The notes: a model not told the origin generated them from the letters alone. Shown: positions 27,016 to 36,374, counted from the stretch's first letter. The stretch: 64,000 nucleotides of DNA from an uncultured Clostridia bacterium (GCA_947627725.1 CANQXE010000001.1:62001-126000), one strand, 5' to 3'. Numbers and translations are program-made.

Positions 27016-29783
27016 AATTCCCTTATATTCTCAACAATACTGTTTTTCATTTCCTTACGGATTTTTGACCATAGGTTGACTGAGCATACCGCTAATACGA
27101 TGACGCAAAACAGCACGGCGCCTAATGGATTAAAAATCATATCCATTGTAGTTTGATGAGCCTTGTGAACGATATCAATAATAATATAGCTTGCAAAGAA
27201 GCCTGTAAAGCCTATTCCCATACCCCAAAGAAGCATTGAAACAAGCTGTTTGATATATGTTAAAACAAGCTCACTTTCGCCTGCTCCCACAGCCCTGAGC
27301 GTTCCTATTTTCTGCTTACTGTTTCTTATATTTGAGGTAATCGAATTATTGATTATTGACAGGCAGATTGCCAAAAACAGAATAATAAGCGCAAGCATTG
27401 CGATAAGTGTTTTGTTGTTGTCAACCTTCTGCTGCTCTTGAAAACTGAAATCAGAGATGAAATCAGCATTTTCAACATTATCGGTTATGGATTTAATAGC
27501 TGTTGTTACCTCGTCATCCATTTCCTTTGTACACTTTCTGTCAAGAGAGGCGGTTATATTATTATACTTTATACCGCTTATAAAGCCGTTTAATCCCGAA
27601 TTTGTTGTTAAAATATAAAATTGCGATTTATACGCAGAACTAAACTCGCTATAGGGTATTTCATCAATTATCGCGCCGATTTTCACGGTTTTTCTTCTGC
27701 TTTTAATATCAGCCGGAATAGAAGCGGAATCGGTATCATCTTCGTTTGGAGGCTGTGATGATGACAATACTGACAAATCAATTTTATCGCCGACGTGAAA
27801 ATCACGCTCATCGGAAAAAATACAGTCTTGCTTATCAACATCATCATTATACATCGTACGTATTCCGCCGTATTTTTCATCTTCAAAATACATTCCGACC
27901 TTTTTCGGCGCAACAAGGATAATTTCCTCTCCCGAATTTAATTGGTCAGTATTGATTTCACCCTCTGAAACATATTTTTGCAGACTTTTTATATAATCCG
28001 CGTCGGCAGAATTTAACGCTGTGTTTACGTATTCTGTGCAGTTTAAATATTTTTGAAATTCGGGATTAAGTGAGTTACCCTTTTCGGGGAACAGAATATC
28101 CTCATAATTGTCCTTATTTACCTTCCTTTCCGCCTCTAATTCTTCCTCCGGAGAATCAGAATCCCAATATGACGGTAAATAATTACCTAATACGGTTTTT
28201 CGGTAATCAGATGTTGAATACGGCTCAATCATTGCGACTACCGCCGATTTTACTCCGACAGTATTTTTAATGTACGGAATATTTTCAATCATCTGCTTAT
28301 CCTCTTGTGAAAAGCCTATATTGTTGCTCATATAATTAATATTATAATTTGTACCTCCTGATAAATACATCTCATAATCGCTGTTATTGTGATAAAAATT
28401 ATCCTTACTGTATGAGTACCATGAAAAGACGTAGCCCGACGCGATAATGGAAACAACAAGAATTATGCTGACTATTGCCTGCTTTCCCCTTCCGAAAGTG
28501 ATGCTTCGAGTTGAAATCAGGCTTGAAACATTAAAATCTTTTTTCGATTTAATTTTACGGTTATTCATCTTTCTGTTGTTTTCAATATTCCGGATTGCCT
28601 GAATAGGAGTGATTTTTGACGCTGCGATCAAAGGTATCAGCGCCGCGAGAATAACGCAGATTATACTGAATATTCCGCATAAAATCAGCACGCCGAAATT
28701 AGGAACAAATATGAAATTATCACCCAAAAGCTTAACTATTCCCAAAACCGCCAGATATGACAGAACTATACTCAGCGGCGCCGCAATCAGGCTGATTATA
28801 AATGCCTCCCTGCCGAATATTTTTATGATCTGTCTTTTTGTGGCGCCTACCGCGCGGAGCATTCCTATCTGCTTTTTGCGTTCCTTCAGGTTTGAATTGA
28901 AAGAATTTACTATACCCGTACAGGAAACAAGCGTCAAAACCGCCGCCATAATTACGGCAAAACTAACTGTTTGTTGAACACTGAAAGATTCGTTTGTGCC
29001 CATATAAAGAATATCATATTCGTTGAACCAAATTATGTCTGCGTTATAACCCGAAGGATTATCACAGTATTCCTTGCGAAAGGTCTCTCTTACCGCGTCG
29101 CTGTTATTATACAAATCAAGATACGCCGCAAGCGTTTCCTTTCCGCCTAAATCAACCTTTGTGTTTTTTGCAACATACGCCGCGGGTATTAAATCATTAT
29201 TGCCTCCGTGTGCATTCTTTAAATAATTGCGCCTGTTTTTTAAGATACCCACAAGCTTATAGCTTTTTTCGGCGTAATCATCATAGGTTTGCCTGCCGTT
29301 CTGATTATTGACCTTTAATGTAATGGTATCGCCTATTCCGGCATCTATACCCAATTTCACAAGAGCAAGACTTTCCATAGCGATTTCATTTTCGGAGCTG
29401 GGAAATTCGCCCTCTGACAAAACGGGGTACGCAAGCTCCATAGCGATATCGTCAAGCCATGCAATATAGGTACCGTTGTACTTTTCCTCTTCATTTGAAA
29501 AGCCGTATCCGATAATGTGTGAATATCCCGCCTTGCCTATCAGCTTTTCTTTCTCAGCCTCGTTTATCTTTTTTTCATCGACGTCTGACCATATAAGGTC
29601 CTGCCTGCCGTACATTTCGGCGTTCATCTGCTTGATTGACGAATCAAAAGATGAAATTAAAAATAATATGCTTGATGAAAACACCATTGCGAGAATAATT
29701 CCCACAATCATTATGACATATTGCCTTTTTCTATGTTTAAGGTTACCAAACGCAAGGGTGTTTACAGTTAATTTTCTTTTCAT
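27012..29783 (-). CDS. FtsX-type ABC transporter permease (MacB/BceB-like), large
   Basis: A 923-residue permease with an N-terminal membrane helix, a large extracellular region, and two FtsX-type membrane blocks. The first is around VSFAVIMAAVLTLVSCTGIVNSFNSNLKERKKQIGMLRAVGATKRQI, the second near the C-terminus with NSKQKIGTLRAVGAGESELV. The LRAVGAT motifs are typical of the family. Such permeases do not move substrates across the bilayer in the usual way; they extract or signal, for example peptide antibiotics or lipoproteins. It overlaps both neighbours by 1-4 bases. Confidence 0.85.
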   Translation of the reverse strand: MKRKLTVNTLAFGNLKHRKRQYVIMIVGIILAMVFSSSILFLISSFDSSIKQMNAEMYGRQDLIWSDVDEKKINEAEKEKLIGKAGYSHIIGYGFSNEEEKYNGTYIAWLDDIAMELAYPVLSEGEFPSSENEIAMESLALVKLGIDAGIGDTITLKVNNQNGRQTYDDYAEKSYKLVGILKNRRNYLKNAHGGNNDLIPAAYVAKNTKVDLGGKETLAAYLDLYNNSDAVRETFRKEYCDNPSGYNADIIWFNEYDILYMGTNESFSVQQTVSFAVIMAAVLTLVSCTGIVNSFNSNLKERKKQIGMLRAVGATKRQIIKIFGREAFIISLIAAPLSIVLSYLAVLGIVKLLGDNFIFVPNFGVLILCGIFSIICVILAALIPLIAASKITPIQAIRNIENNRKMNNRKIKSKKDFNVSSLISTRSITFGRGKQAIVSIILVVSIIASGYVFSWYSYSKDNFYHNNSDYEMYLSGGTNYNINYMSNNIGFSQEDKQMIENIPYIKNTVGVKSAVVAMIEPYSTSDYRKTVLGNYLPSYWDSDSPEEELEAERKVNKDNYEDILFPEKGNSLNPEFQKYLNCTEYVNTALNSADADYIKSLQKYVSEGEINTDQLNSGEEIILVAPKKVGMYFEDEKYGGIRTMYNDDVDKQDCIFSDERDFHVGDKIDLSVLSSSQPPNEDDTDSASIPADIKSRRKTVKIGAIIDEIPYSEFSSAYKSQFYILTTNSGLNGFISGIKYNNITASLDRKCTKEMDDEVTTAIKSITDNVENADFISDFSFQEQQKVDNNKTLIAMLALIILFLAICLSIINNSITSNIRNSKQKIGTLRAVGAGESELVLTYIKQLVSMLLWGMGIGFTGFFASYIIIDIVHKAHQTTMDMIFNPLGAVLFCVIVLAVCSVNLWSKIRKEMKNSIVENIREL

Positions 29784-30469
29784 TACCGCACCTCTTGCTT
29801 TGTGTCCTTAACTATTTTTCCGTCCTCTATTGATATAATCCTCTCCGCCTGTTCGGCAACGTGCAAATCGTGGGTCACAAGAATAAGAGAAATACCGAAT
29901 TTCTTACCCGCATATTTAAGGAGCGACAGCACCTCACGTCCGCTTTTGCCGTCAAGATTACCTGTAGGCTCATCGGCAAAAAGGATTGACGGCTTGTTTG
30001 CGAGCGCTCTTGCGATTGCGATTCTCTGCTGCTGACCGCCTGAAAGCGCGGACGGCAAATGCTCAAGTCTGTTCTCAATACCGAGCATTTTTATTATTTT
30101 CTTCAAATATTCTTCATCAGGCTTTTTCTTATCAAGCATAACAGGCAGTAAAATATTTTCATAGCCCGTAAGCTCCTGAACCAGATTATAGGACTGAAAT
30201 ACAAAGCCGAAACGGCGGCGGCGAAGAATAGAAAGCTGATTGTCATTATAATCGCTCATTTTCCTTTCACCGTATTTAACATAGCCCGAAGTCGGATTTT
30301 CAAGGCTGCTCAGCACATGAAGAAAGGTCGATTTGCCTGAACCCGACGGTCCGGTTATCGCACAGAACTCTCCCTGCTCAAATCCTACTGTGATATTGTC
30401 AACGGCTCTGACTACATTATCTCCGCTTAAATATTCCTTCGTCAGATCAGTACATTCAATTACGTTCAT
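29783..30469 (-). CDS. ABC transporter ATPase of the FtsX-permease exporter
   Basis: Start ATG 30469 follows AAAGGAGCAG; the longer frame has no ribosome site. All ATPase motifs are intact: Walker A GPSGSGKST, Q-loop FQSYNLV, signature LSGGQQQR, Walker B ILFADEPTGNLDG and H-loop VTHD. The LolD/MacB-like form matches the adjacent FtsX permease. About 228 residues. The pair, next to a two-component system, resembles BceAB-type antimicrobial peptide detoxification modules, though substrate is unknown. Confidence 0.92.
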   Translation of the reverse strand: MNVIECTDLTKEYLSGDNVVRAVDNITVGFEQGEFCAITGPSGSGKSTFLHVLSSLENPTSGYVKYGERKMSDYNDNQLSILRRRRFGFVFQSYNLVQELTGYENILLPVMLDKKKPDEEYLKKIIKMLGIENRLEHLPSALSGGQQQRIAIARALANKPSILFADEPTGNLDGKSGREVLSLLKYAGKKFGISLILVTHDLHVAEQAERIISIEDGKIVKDTKQEVR

Positions 30470-30499
30470 TTTTCTGCTCCTTTCCTTTTTTATAATCTC

Positions 30500-30546
30500 A
30501 TTATACCCTGTCAATCTTAAATAAAGGTGACTTTAATCTTAAGATT
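30500..30546 (-). promoter_or_regulatory. Promoter and candidate response-regulator site of the ABC operon
   Basis: On the minus strand TATAAT (30500-30505) has no recognisable -35. Two TTAAGATT direct repeats occupy 30535-30542 and 30513-30520, exactly 22 bp apart, so on one face of the helix. OmpR-type regulators bind such repeats next to weak -35 regions. The regulator encoded just upstream is the obvious candidate. Confidence 0.5.
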
Positions 30547-30574
30547 TCGTAAGAATTCTTTATTCATTAAAACA

Positions 30575-30594
30575 GCCCTGTCAAAAGACAGGGC
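30575..30594 (-). terminator. Terminator after the two-component genes
   Basis: The 8-bp repeat GCCCTGTC/GACAGGGC with a four-base loop is followed on the minus strand by TGTTTTAATG. It separates the two-component genes from the ABC operon. Confidence 0.65.
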
Positions 30595-30598
30595 GTAA

Positions 30599-31519
30599 TT
30601 ATATTGATATATATCCGTCAATATGGGGAAAGCACATAGTAACCGATAATCCGCCTTCCCTGTTTTCGGCGCTTATTGTACCGTGATGCTTTTCAACAAT
30701 CGCCTTTGTGATTGCCAGCCCGATACCTGCGCTGTCCGGAAGCGCGTTTTCCGTTTTATGAAAACGGGTAAAAAGCTTAGTGAGTTCGTCGTCGGGTACT
30801 CCTCCTCCGTTATCCTGCACGGTAATAATAGTCGATTTTTCGCTGCTTTCTATAAGGACTGAAACGGTACCGTCATCAGCGGTATGCTCGCTTGCATTTT
30901 TTATCAGGTTCCCGACAGCCTCACTGAGCCACTCCTTATCGCACCTCATTTTTCCGCCGCCCGAAACAAAATACTGCTTGTTCCTGAACAATGGACGAAA
31001 TTCCTCTATAAGCTCATTAATTATATTGTCGACATCGTAAAGCTGAAAATTCATAATATAAGAATCCGACCTGATTTTCTCAAGCCTTAAAAGCCTATGT
31101 ATCAAATTCTCCATTTTTTCAATAAGATAAAGCTCCTTTTGGTTATGCTGTGACGGATTAACTGAATTTTCCATTTCACAGTAAAGTCTGATTCCCGCAA
31201 GCGGAGTCTTTAACTGATGGGATATATCCGAGATAAATTCCGTATTCTTTTTTGCCTCAACAGCAGTATTATGCTTTTCAAGCTCCAGGAGATTTTCCAA
31301 ATCGGAAATACTGTTTTGCAGCGGCGCAAAGCAGTCGTCCTTTGTACTGAAATCGGTGCGCTTACCGTTATTAATGTACGCCTCAACACTTTGCGCTAAT
31401 AAAGCTATGTCTCTTTTCCGCCTGCGATAAAGGTGAGCGGCAATGATTGCCGTTATAAATGAAATTAAAGCAATTATAACAAGTATGATTTCAGAATAAC
31501 TCAAGAGCCTCCCTCCCAT
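30599..31519 (-). CDS. Sensor histidine kinase with a single N-terminal membrane helix
   Basis: The protein of about 306 residues has one hydrophobic helix (IILVIIALISFITAIIAAHLY), no extracellular sensor domain, then the HisKA domain with SDISHQLKTPLAGI (phosphorylated His) and the ATPase domain with NLIKNASEHT, QDNGGGVPDDEL and DSAGIGLAI. A kinase with no sensor of its own suggests that the ABC permease does the sensing, as in Bce-type systems. Start is ATG 31519, inside the regulator gene, or TTG 31504 after GGGAGG. Confidence 0.88.
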   Translation of the reverse strand: MGGRLLSYSEIILVIIALISFITAIIAAHLYRRRKRDIALLAQSVEAYINNGKRTDFSTKDDCFAPLQNSISDLENLLELEKHNTAVEAKKNTEFISDISHQLKTPLAGIRLYCEMENSVNPSQHNQKELYLIEKMENLIHRLLRLEKIRSDSYIMNFQLYDVDNIINELIEEFRPLFRNKQYFVSGGGKMRCDKEWLSEAVGNLIKNASEHTADDGTVSVLIESSEKSTIITVQDNGGGVPDDELTKLFTRFHKTENALPDSAGIGLAITKAIVEKHHGTISAENREGGLSVTMCFPHIDGYISI

Positions 31520-32163
31520 CTGTAGCCGACTCCCCTTACCGTTACAATATGCTGTGCGCCTATCTTTTCACGCAGACGGCTGATATGTACTGACAGGGTA
31601 TTATCGTCAATAAAGCTTCCGTTATCATCCCATATATTTTGAAGGAGAACCGAACGTGTTACAATAACACCGTTATTGCGGATAAGTAATGATATTATCT
31701 GAAATTCAGTAGGTGTAACAAAAATACTTTCGCCGTTTTTCTTGACCGTCATATTATTTACGTCAATCACTATATCGCTGCTTTTGTAAACGGAATGGTT
31801 ATTCCTCCTTAAAAGCGCGCTTACACGTGAAAGAAGCTCAAGCAGCTTAAACGGCTTTGTTACATAATCATCTGCGCCTGAATCCAGTCCGCGTACAATT
31901 TGTATCTCGTCGTCACAAGCGGTTAAAAATAAAATCGGAACATTATTCCCGCTGTTTCTGATTGAGGTACATAAATCCAAGCCATTCCCGTCAGGCAGCA
32001 TAACGTCAAGTATTACAAGACTGAAGCTCTCTGTTTTCAGCAAAGCTGCCGCCTCGTTATACGTACTTGCGCTTTGAACATCATAGCCCTTATCTTCAAG
32101 AATTTCACAAAGTCCGTCACGTAGAAATTCATCATCTTCCACTGTCAATATTTTTATACTCAT
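31501..32163 (-). CDS. OmpR/PhoB-family response regulator
   Basis: The receiver domain shows VEDDEFL, the phospho-acceptor Asp in LVILDVMLPDGNGLDL, FLTACDD and the conserved Lys in DDYVTKPF. The C-terminal winged-helix domain includes VTPTEFQIISLLIRN and DDNTLSVHISRLREKIG. Start ATG 32163 is chosen over upstream in-frame ATGs because a good promoter (32194-32222) begins transcription between them. It probably binds the TTAAGATT repeats before the ABC operon. Confidence 0.92.
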   Translation of the reverse strand: MSIKILTVEDDEFLRDGLCEILEDKGYDVQSASTYNEAAALLKTESFSLVILDVMLPDGNGLDLCTSIRNSGNNVPILFLTACDDEIQIVRGLDSGADDYVTKPFKLLELLSRVSALLRRNNHSVYKSSDIVIDVNNMTVKKNGESIFVTPTEFQIISLLIRNNGVIVTRSVLLQNIWDDNGSFIDDNTLSVHISRLREKIGAQHIVTVRGVGYRWEGGS

Positions 32164-32193
32164 ATCAAACACCCGTAAATTCATCTTACTTAA

Positions 32194-32222
32194 AGAATAA
32201 CACAATCTGATAAATCATTCAA
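32194..32222 (-). promoter_or_regulatory. Promoter of the two-component operon
   Basis: On the minus strand TTGAAT, a 17-base spacer and TATTCT are followed by a leader of about 25 bases before ATG 32163. Confidence 0.6.
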
Positions 32223-32279
32223 TAAACAAGTATCATTTTTTGAAATCATCAAAGCTAACGTTGTTATAATTGCCTCTGC

Positions 32280-32307
32280 TTGACAAACCGATGTGAGATG
32301 ATATAAT
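32280..32307 (+). promoter_or_regulatory. Promoter of the TtcA-like gene
   Basis: TTGACA, a 16-base spacer and TATAAT form a near-perfect sigma-A promoter. The leader to 32425 is about 110 bases and contains a T-run near 32330-32337 and a short ATGCATGG-rich end, with no clear structured element. Confidence 0.75.
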
Positions 32308-32424
32308 ATTACTGCTGAAATAAGTCATATTTTTTTAGATATTATAACTGCTGTGCCGATGCTGTTTTTGCGGTATTGGCATTTTTTATATCACATCAGT
32401 AAGCTGATGCATGGAGTTGATTGA

Positions 32425-33264
32425 ATGAGCAGAGAATTGGAGCCGTATCAGTTAATTGAACGGAGCATTATAAAAAAATACAGAAAAGTAATATGGAATC
32501 CGTTTATCAGCGCTGTAAAGGAATACAATCTGATAAACGCGGGAGATAAGATAGCCGTTTGCATATCGGGCGGTAAGGATTCAATGCTGCTTGCAAAGCT
32601 CATGCAGATGCTTCAAAGAATAAGTGATGTTCCGTTTGATTTGGTATTTCTCGTAATGGACCCGGGATACAGCGAAAAAAACCGGCAGAAGATTGAAAAA
32701 AACGCATCGTTAATGCATATTCCGATTACCGTATTCGAGTCGGATATTTTCGCTGTTGCGAACAGCACTGACAAAAATCCCTGCTACCTTTGCGCAAGGA
32801 TGCGAAGAGGTCACCTTTACAATAAAGCAAAGGAGCTTGGCTGTAATAAGATTGCGCTTGGACATCACCTGAGCGACGTAATTGAAACGACATTAATGGG
32901 TATGTTCTACGGCTCTCAGCTTCAGGCAATGATGCCAAAGCTGCACAGCCGGAATTTTGAGGGTATGGAGCTTATCCGCCCTTTGTACTGCGTAAACGAG
33001 GAGGATATCCTCGCCTGGAAAAGATATAACAATCTTGACTTTTTACAGTGCGCCTGCCGTTTTACGGAAAGCTATACAATGCATGATAACATTGATGGAA
33101 GCTCAAAACGGCAAGAGGTTAAAACACTTATTAAGCGTTTGAAACAGGATAACCCCAATATTGAAAAAAATATTTTCAAAAGTATTCATTCAGTATGTCT
33201 TGACACCTTCCCCGCATACAAAACAGGCGGTAAAAAGCATTCTTTTTTAGATGATTATGAATAA
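32425..33264 (+). CDS. TtcA-like PP-loop ATP pyrophosphatase (tRNA 2-thiocytidine synthesis type)
   Basis: A PP-loop enzyme that would activate a tRNA base with ATP before sulfur transfer. The PP motif is VCISGGKDSMLLAKLM near residue 45. Cluster-type cysteines are CYLCARMRRG (CXXC) and a later CACR, as in TtcA, and the Mg site region is ALGHHLSDVIETTLMGMFYG. Length 279 fits. Several Clostridia carry more than one TtcA-like paralogue, so the exact tRNA position is not certain. Confidence 0.82.
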   Translation: MSRELEPYQLIERSIIKKYRKVIWNPFISAVKEYNLINAGDKIAVCISGGKDSMLLAKLMQMLQRISDVPFDLVFLVMDPGYSEKNRQKIEKNASLMHIPITVFESDIFAVANSTDKNPCYLCARMRRGHLYNKAKELGCNKIALGHHLSDVIETTLMGMFYGSQLQAMMPKLHSRNFEGMELIRPLYCVNEEDILAWKRYNNLDFLQCACRFTESYTMHDNIDGSSKRQEVKTLIKRLKQDNPNIEKNIFKSIHSVCLDTFPAYKTGGKKHSFLDDYE

Positions 33265-33275
33265 ATTTCCGCATA

Positions 33276-33312
33276 AAAAAACAGATTGAAGCAAATGCTT
33301 CAATCTGTTTTT
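33276..33312. terminator. Bidirectional intrinsic terminator
   Basis: The perfect repeat AAAAACAGATTGAAGCA/TGCTTCAATCTGTTTTT lies between converging genes and serves both. Confidence 0.92.
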
Positions 33313-33892
33313 ATCCGTCTTTAAGCTGTTTTATAGTGAAATCGACCTGAATATCCGCCTGAATATAATCAATCATTGAATCTAAATCGGAAAAATAACT
33401 ATAAAGCAATTTACAGTTTTCCTTAACAAATCGCTCTTCTATTGAATGTTCAAGCATTGCCGCCATTGAGTCATAATAGCCGTCAATGTTATAAATTGCA
33501 ATCGCCTTTTTATGCCTGCCGAGCTGTTTTAAGGTCATCACTTCAAAAAGCTCCTCAAAGGTACCGATACCGCCCGGAGCAATTATAAAAGCGTCCGCCA
33601 AATCCTCCATTTTCGCCTTGCGCTCGTGCATCGTTTCAGTAAATATTAATTCATCACAGTCATCATAAATAACCTCAACATCAGCCTCTTTAAAGAAGGT
33701 CGGAATAACTCCCGTTATTTTGGCTCCTCCTTTTTTAAATCCGCGTGCCGCGGCGCCCATCAGACCCTGCGCTCCTGCGCCGAAAACAAGATTATGACCT
33801 TTTTTCGCAAGCTTTTCGCCCATATGCTCAACAGCGTCTATATATTTTTTGTCGATTTCACTGCTTGCAGCGCCAAATACACATATATTCAT
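33311..33892 (-). CDS. LOG/TIGR00730-family nucleotide 5'-monophosphate phosphoribohydrolase
   Basis: A Rossmann-fold enzyme of the LOG (lysine decarboxylase-like, YvdD) family, which releases bases from nucleoside 5'-monophosphates. Signature residues are FGAGAQGLMGAAARG near the start, the MHERKAKM loop (R and K of the active site) and PGGIGTFEELFEVMT with the catalytic glutamates. Length 193 is typical. Older annotations call it lysine decarboxylase, which is wrong for this motif. Promoter at 33955-33983. Confidence 0.88.
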   Translation of the reverse strand: MNICVFGAASSEIDKKYIDAVEHMGEKLAKKGHNLVFGAGAQGLMGAAARGFKKGGAKITGVIPTFFKEADVEVIYDDCDELIFTETMHERKAKMEDLADAFIIAPGGIGTFEELFEVMTLKQLGRHKKAIAIYNIDGYYDSMAAMLEHSIEERFVKENCKLLYSYFSDLDSMIDYIQADIQVDFTIKQLKDG

Positions 33893-33954
33893 AGCTACTC
33901 CTTAAAAAGTTCATAATATCAATATATGATTTTAGAGAAAATTTATTACTGATT

Positions 33955-33983
33955 ATTTTAACACAGTGTGAATTTTGTGTCAA
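33955..33983 (-). promoter_or_regulatory. Promoter of the LOG-family gene
   Basis: On the minus strand TTGACA, a 17-base spacer and TAAAAT. It is back to back with the promoter of the plus-strand YmdB-like gene; the two -35 elements are four bases apart. Confidence 0.7.
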
Positions 33984-33987
33984 TTTA

Positions 33988-34016
33988 TTGTTTTTGGTTC
34001 CTGATTATAGTATAAT
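33988..34016 (+). promoter_or_regulatory. Promoter of the YmdB-like gene
   Basis: TTGTTT, a 17-base spacer and TATAAT. Transcription would begin near 34023, inside the longest open frame, which supports the later TTG start at 34051. Confidence 0.65.
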
Positions 34017-34050
34017 TATTAATAACTGTTTTATAGAAATAGGTGTAACT

Positions 34051-34824
34051 TTGAAAATATTAACTATCGGTGACATTGTCTCACGGCAGGGATGCGACTA
34101 TTTAAGGCAGGAATTGCCAAAGCTCAAAAAAGAACTTGGTGCGGACATCGTTATTGCAAACGGGGAAAATTCCGCCGTCGGAAACGGTATTCTGCCGCAA
34201 AGCGCAAGACACATTTTAGACAGCGGTGTTGACGCAATAACTCTCGGCAATCACAGCTTAAAAAGAAAAGAAATCTATGAATTTCTCGACAGGAACAATC
34301 CTATTGTAAGACCTGCGAATTATCATTCCTCCGCACCGGGACGCGGATATATGATTATTGATAAGGGTTACTGTCAGGCGGCAATTATAAATCTTCAGGG
34401 GCAAATGTATTTGGATCCCATTGAAAATCCTTTCTCGGTCGTCGACAAAATTGTAGATAAAATTAAAGAACAGGGTATTAAAATAATACTTATTGATTTT
34501 CACGCTGAAGCGACGTCTGAAAAAAAGGCAATGGGATTTTATCTTGACGGCAGAATTTCAGCACTGTACGGCACACACACCCACGTTCAGACGAGCGATA
34601 ATCAGTTACTGCCAAACGGTACGGGATATATTACGGATATCGGTATGACAGGTCCGTATTACAGCGTTTTAGGCATTACACCCGAATGCGTCATTGAAAA
34701 ATTCAGGACTTCCCTGCCTGTAAAATTTACAAATCCCGGAGGTCCATGCGTTTTAGAGGGATGCCTGTTTGAAATTGATAACGACAGCGGAAAAACTGTA
34801 AGCACGTCTTTAATCAGGAGGTAG
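34051..34824 (+). CDS. ymdB: YmdB-family (TIGR00282) metallophosphoesterase
   Basis: A dinuclear-metal phosphodiesterase; family members hydrolyse 2',3'-cyclic nucleotides and affect RNA turnover. Start TTG 34051 follows AGGTG and is supported by the promoter position. Motifs in order are KILTIGDIVSRQGC, NGENSAVGNGI, DAITLGNHSLKRKEI, DFHAEATSEKKAMG and the metal-binding YGTHTHVQT. Length about 257. TTG starts are rare in this window, so the start is the least certain part. Two bases separate it from the following gene. Confidence 0.88.
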   Translation: MKILTIGDIVSRQGCDYLRQELPKLKKELGADIVIANGENSAVGNGILPQSARHILDSGVDAITLGNHSLKRKEIYEFLDRNNPIVRPANYHSSAPGRGYMIIDKGYCQAAIINLQGQMYLDPIENPFSVVDKIVDKIKEQGIKIILIDFHAEATSEKKAMGFYLDGRISALYGTHTHVQTSDNQLLPNGTGYITDIGMTGPYYSVLGITPECVIEKFRTSLPVKFTNPGGPCVLEGCLFEIDNDSGKTVSTSLIRR

Positions 34825-34826
34825 AA

Positions 34827-36314
34827 ATGCGAAAAAAATATATCGCCTTATTTTCGGCAATCGCTATACTTATCTCCTGCCTTGCCGGCTGCAATGCAAA
34901 TAACAACACAGATAATACCGCCACTACCGTATCCACTACCGCAAAGGAAAGAGACAATTCCACCTTTAAGCTGAGCTACACTCAGTCGGACAGTCTTGAC
35001 CCGTTCAAAGCCGAAACACAGAACAATCAGGTGCTCGCGTCGCTTGTTTTCGAGTCGCTTTTTGACCTTGATGAAAGCTATGAGCCTGTTACCAATATCG
35101 CAACAGGATATGCGTTTACTGATGAGAAAACTCTGAGAGTTGACATCAATCCCCGACTTAAATTTTCAGACGGCAGTGATTTGAATGTTGATGACGTTAT
35201 TTTTTCAATAAATGCGGCTAAAAAATCGCCTGCATACGGCAGTGCGCTGAGCTGTATCAGATTAGCAGAGGCACAGGGCAATTCGGTAATAATATATCTC
35301 CGCTACGCAAATCCTTACGCAGTAAACCTTTTAACCTTCCCCATAACATCAATAAAGGACGATAAAAACGGCTTTCCGATAGGAAACGGCAGGTACTATT
35401 ATGAAAATTCTGACGGCACGGTCGTGCTGAAAGCTAATACCGAAAACGGATTTGACCCATATCTTACTACAATAACGCTCGTTAATATCGCGGCGGCAGA
35501 CTCAATAGACAATGCCGTTAATATCGGCAATATTTCATATGCTTTCAGAGATATGAGCGCGGATACATCAAAGCGCTTATCCTGCGCTAAAAAGCCTGTG
35601 TCAATGAACAATCTGGTTTTCATAGGTATTAACACAATGGGCAGTGTAACGTCTAATGCTCAGATAAGACGTGCGATTTCGCTTGCCGTTGACAGAACCG
35701 TTCTCGCGGAGAGCGCATATGCGGGATACGCGAGCGTTGCATCATCACCGTTTCACCCCGATTTCAAGGCAGTCGGAGACGTAAATTTATTTTCCGTCTC
35801 TGCCGATTCGGCAACTGCCCGGCAGGCAGTCAATCAGTGCGGATATTCTGACAGGGAGCTATCACTCTCCATTCTTGTTGATACAAACGAAAACAAGCTC
35901 GCCTGTGCAAATCTTTTGAAGTCCCAGCTTGAAAGCGCGGGCTTTAACATAACTATTGAAAAGAAAAACGTTAAGGAATACAGACGAAAAGTTAGAAATC
36001 TTGAATTTGATTTATATATCGGGGAAATCAAGCTTTCAGACGATATGAATCTTTATCCCTTTTTTAATTCAGCAGGCGGTGCGAAATACGGAATTGACCT
36101 TGACGAATTCACCTGCGACGATATATACAAAAAATATCTTTCAGGTGACGAAGAACTTGGAAAATTCATACTTGCTTTCAATGATGAAATGCCTTATATC
36201 CCTCTTCTTTATAAAAAGGGTATGATTTGTTACAGCAAAGCGCTCAAAGGTGATATGCAGGGATATTACGGCAACTTTTTCTCAAATATTGACAGCTGGA
36301 ATTTTATTTCTTGA
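34827..36314 (+). CDS. Extracellular solute-binding lipoprotein, family 5 (oligopeptide/dipeptide type)
   Basis: The signal peptide ends ILISCLAGC with a lipobox cysteine at about residue 22, followed by a Thr/Asn linker. The body has the SBP_bac_5 pattern: DSLDPFKAETQNNQVLASLVFESLF, then RLKFSDGSDLNVDDVIFSINAAK, and RRAISLAVDRTVLAESAYAG. It would bind peptides or similar solutes for an ABC importer whose permease genes are not in the window. AGGAGGT precedes the ATG. Likely co-transcribed with ymdB. Confidence 0.85.
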   Translation: MRKKYIALFSAIAILISCLAGCNANNNTDNTATTVSTTAKERDNSTFKLSYTQSDSLDPFKAETQNNQVLASLVFESLFDLDESYEPVTNIATGYAFTDEKTLRVDINPRLKFSDGSDLNVDDVIFSINAAKKSPAYGSALSCIRLAEAQGNSVIIYLRYANPYAVNLLTFPITSIKDDKNGFPIGNGRYYYENSDGTVVLKANTENGFDPYLTTITLVNIAAADSIDNAVNIGNISYAFRDMSADTSKRLSCAKKPVSMNNLVFIGINTMGSVTSNAQIRRAISLAVDRTVLAESAYAGYASVASSPFHPDFKAVGDVNLFSVSADSATARQAVNQCGYSDRELSLSILVDTNENKLACANLLKSQLESAGFNITIEKKNVKEYRRKVRNLEFDLYIGEIKLSDDMNLYPFFNSAGGAKYGIDLDEFTCDDIYKKYLSGDEELGKFILAFNDEMPYIPLLYKKGMICYSKALKGDMQGYYGNFFSNIDSWNFIS

Positions 36315-36339
36315 TTTACATCGCTGTAAGACATATAAT
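36311..36339 (+). promoter_or_regulatory. Promoter of the yloU-fakA-recG operon
   Basis: TTGATT, a 17-base spacer and TATAAT start within the last codons of the solute-binding gene. AGGAGG follows at 36362. Confidence 0.7.
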
Positions 36340-36374
36340 AGTTATAACATATGTGATAATTAGGAGGTATTCTT

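Noticed and set aside
33311-33892. Lysine decarboxylase
   Set aside because: The PGGxGTxxE signature belongs to LOG-type phosphoribohydrolases; the decarboxylase name is a historical error.
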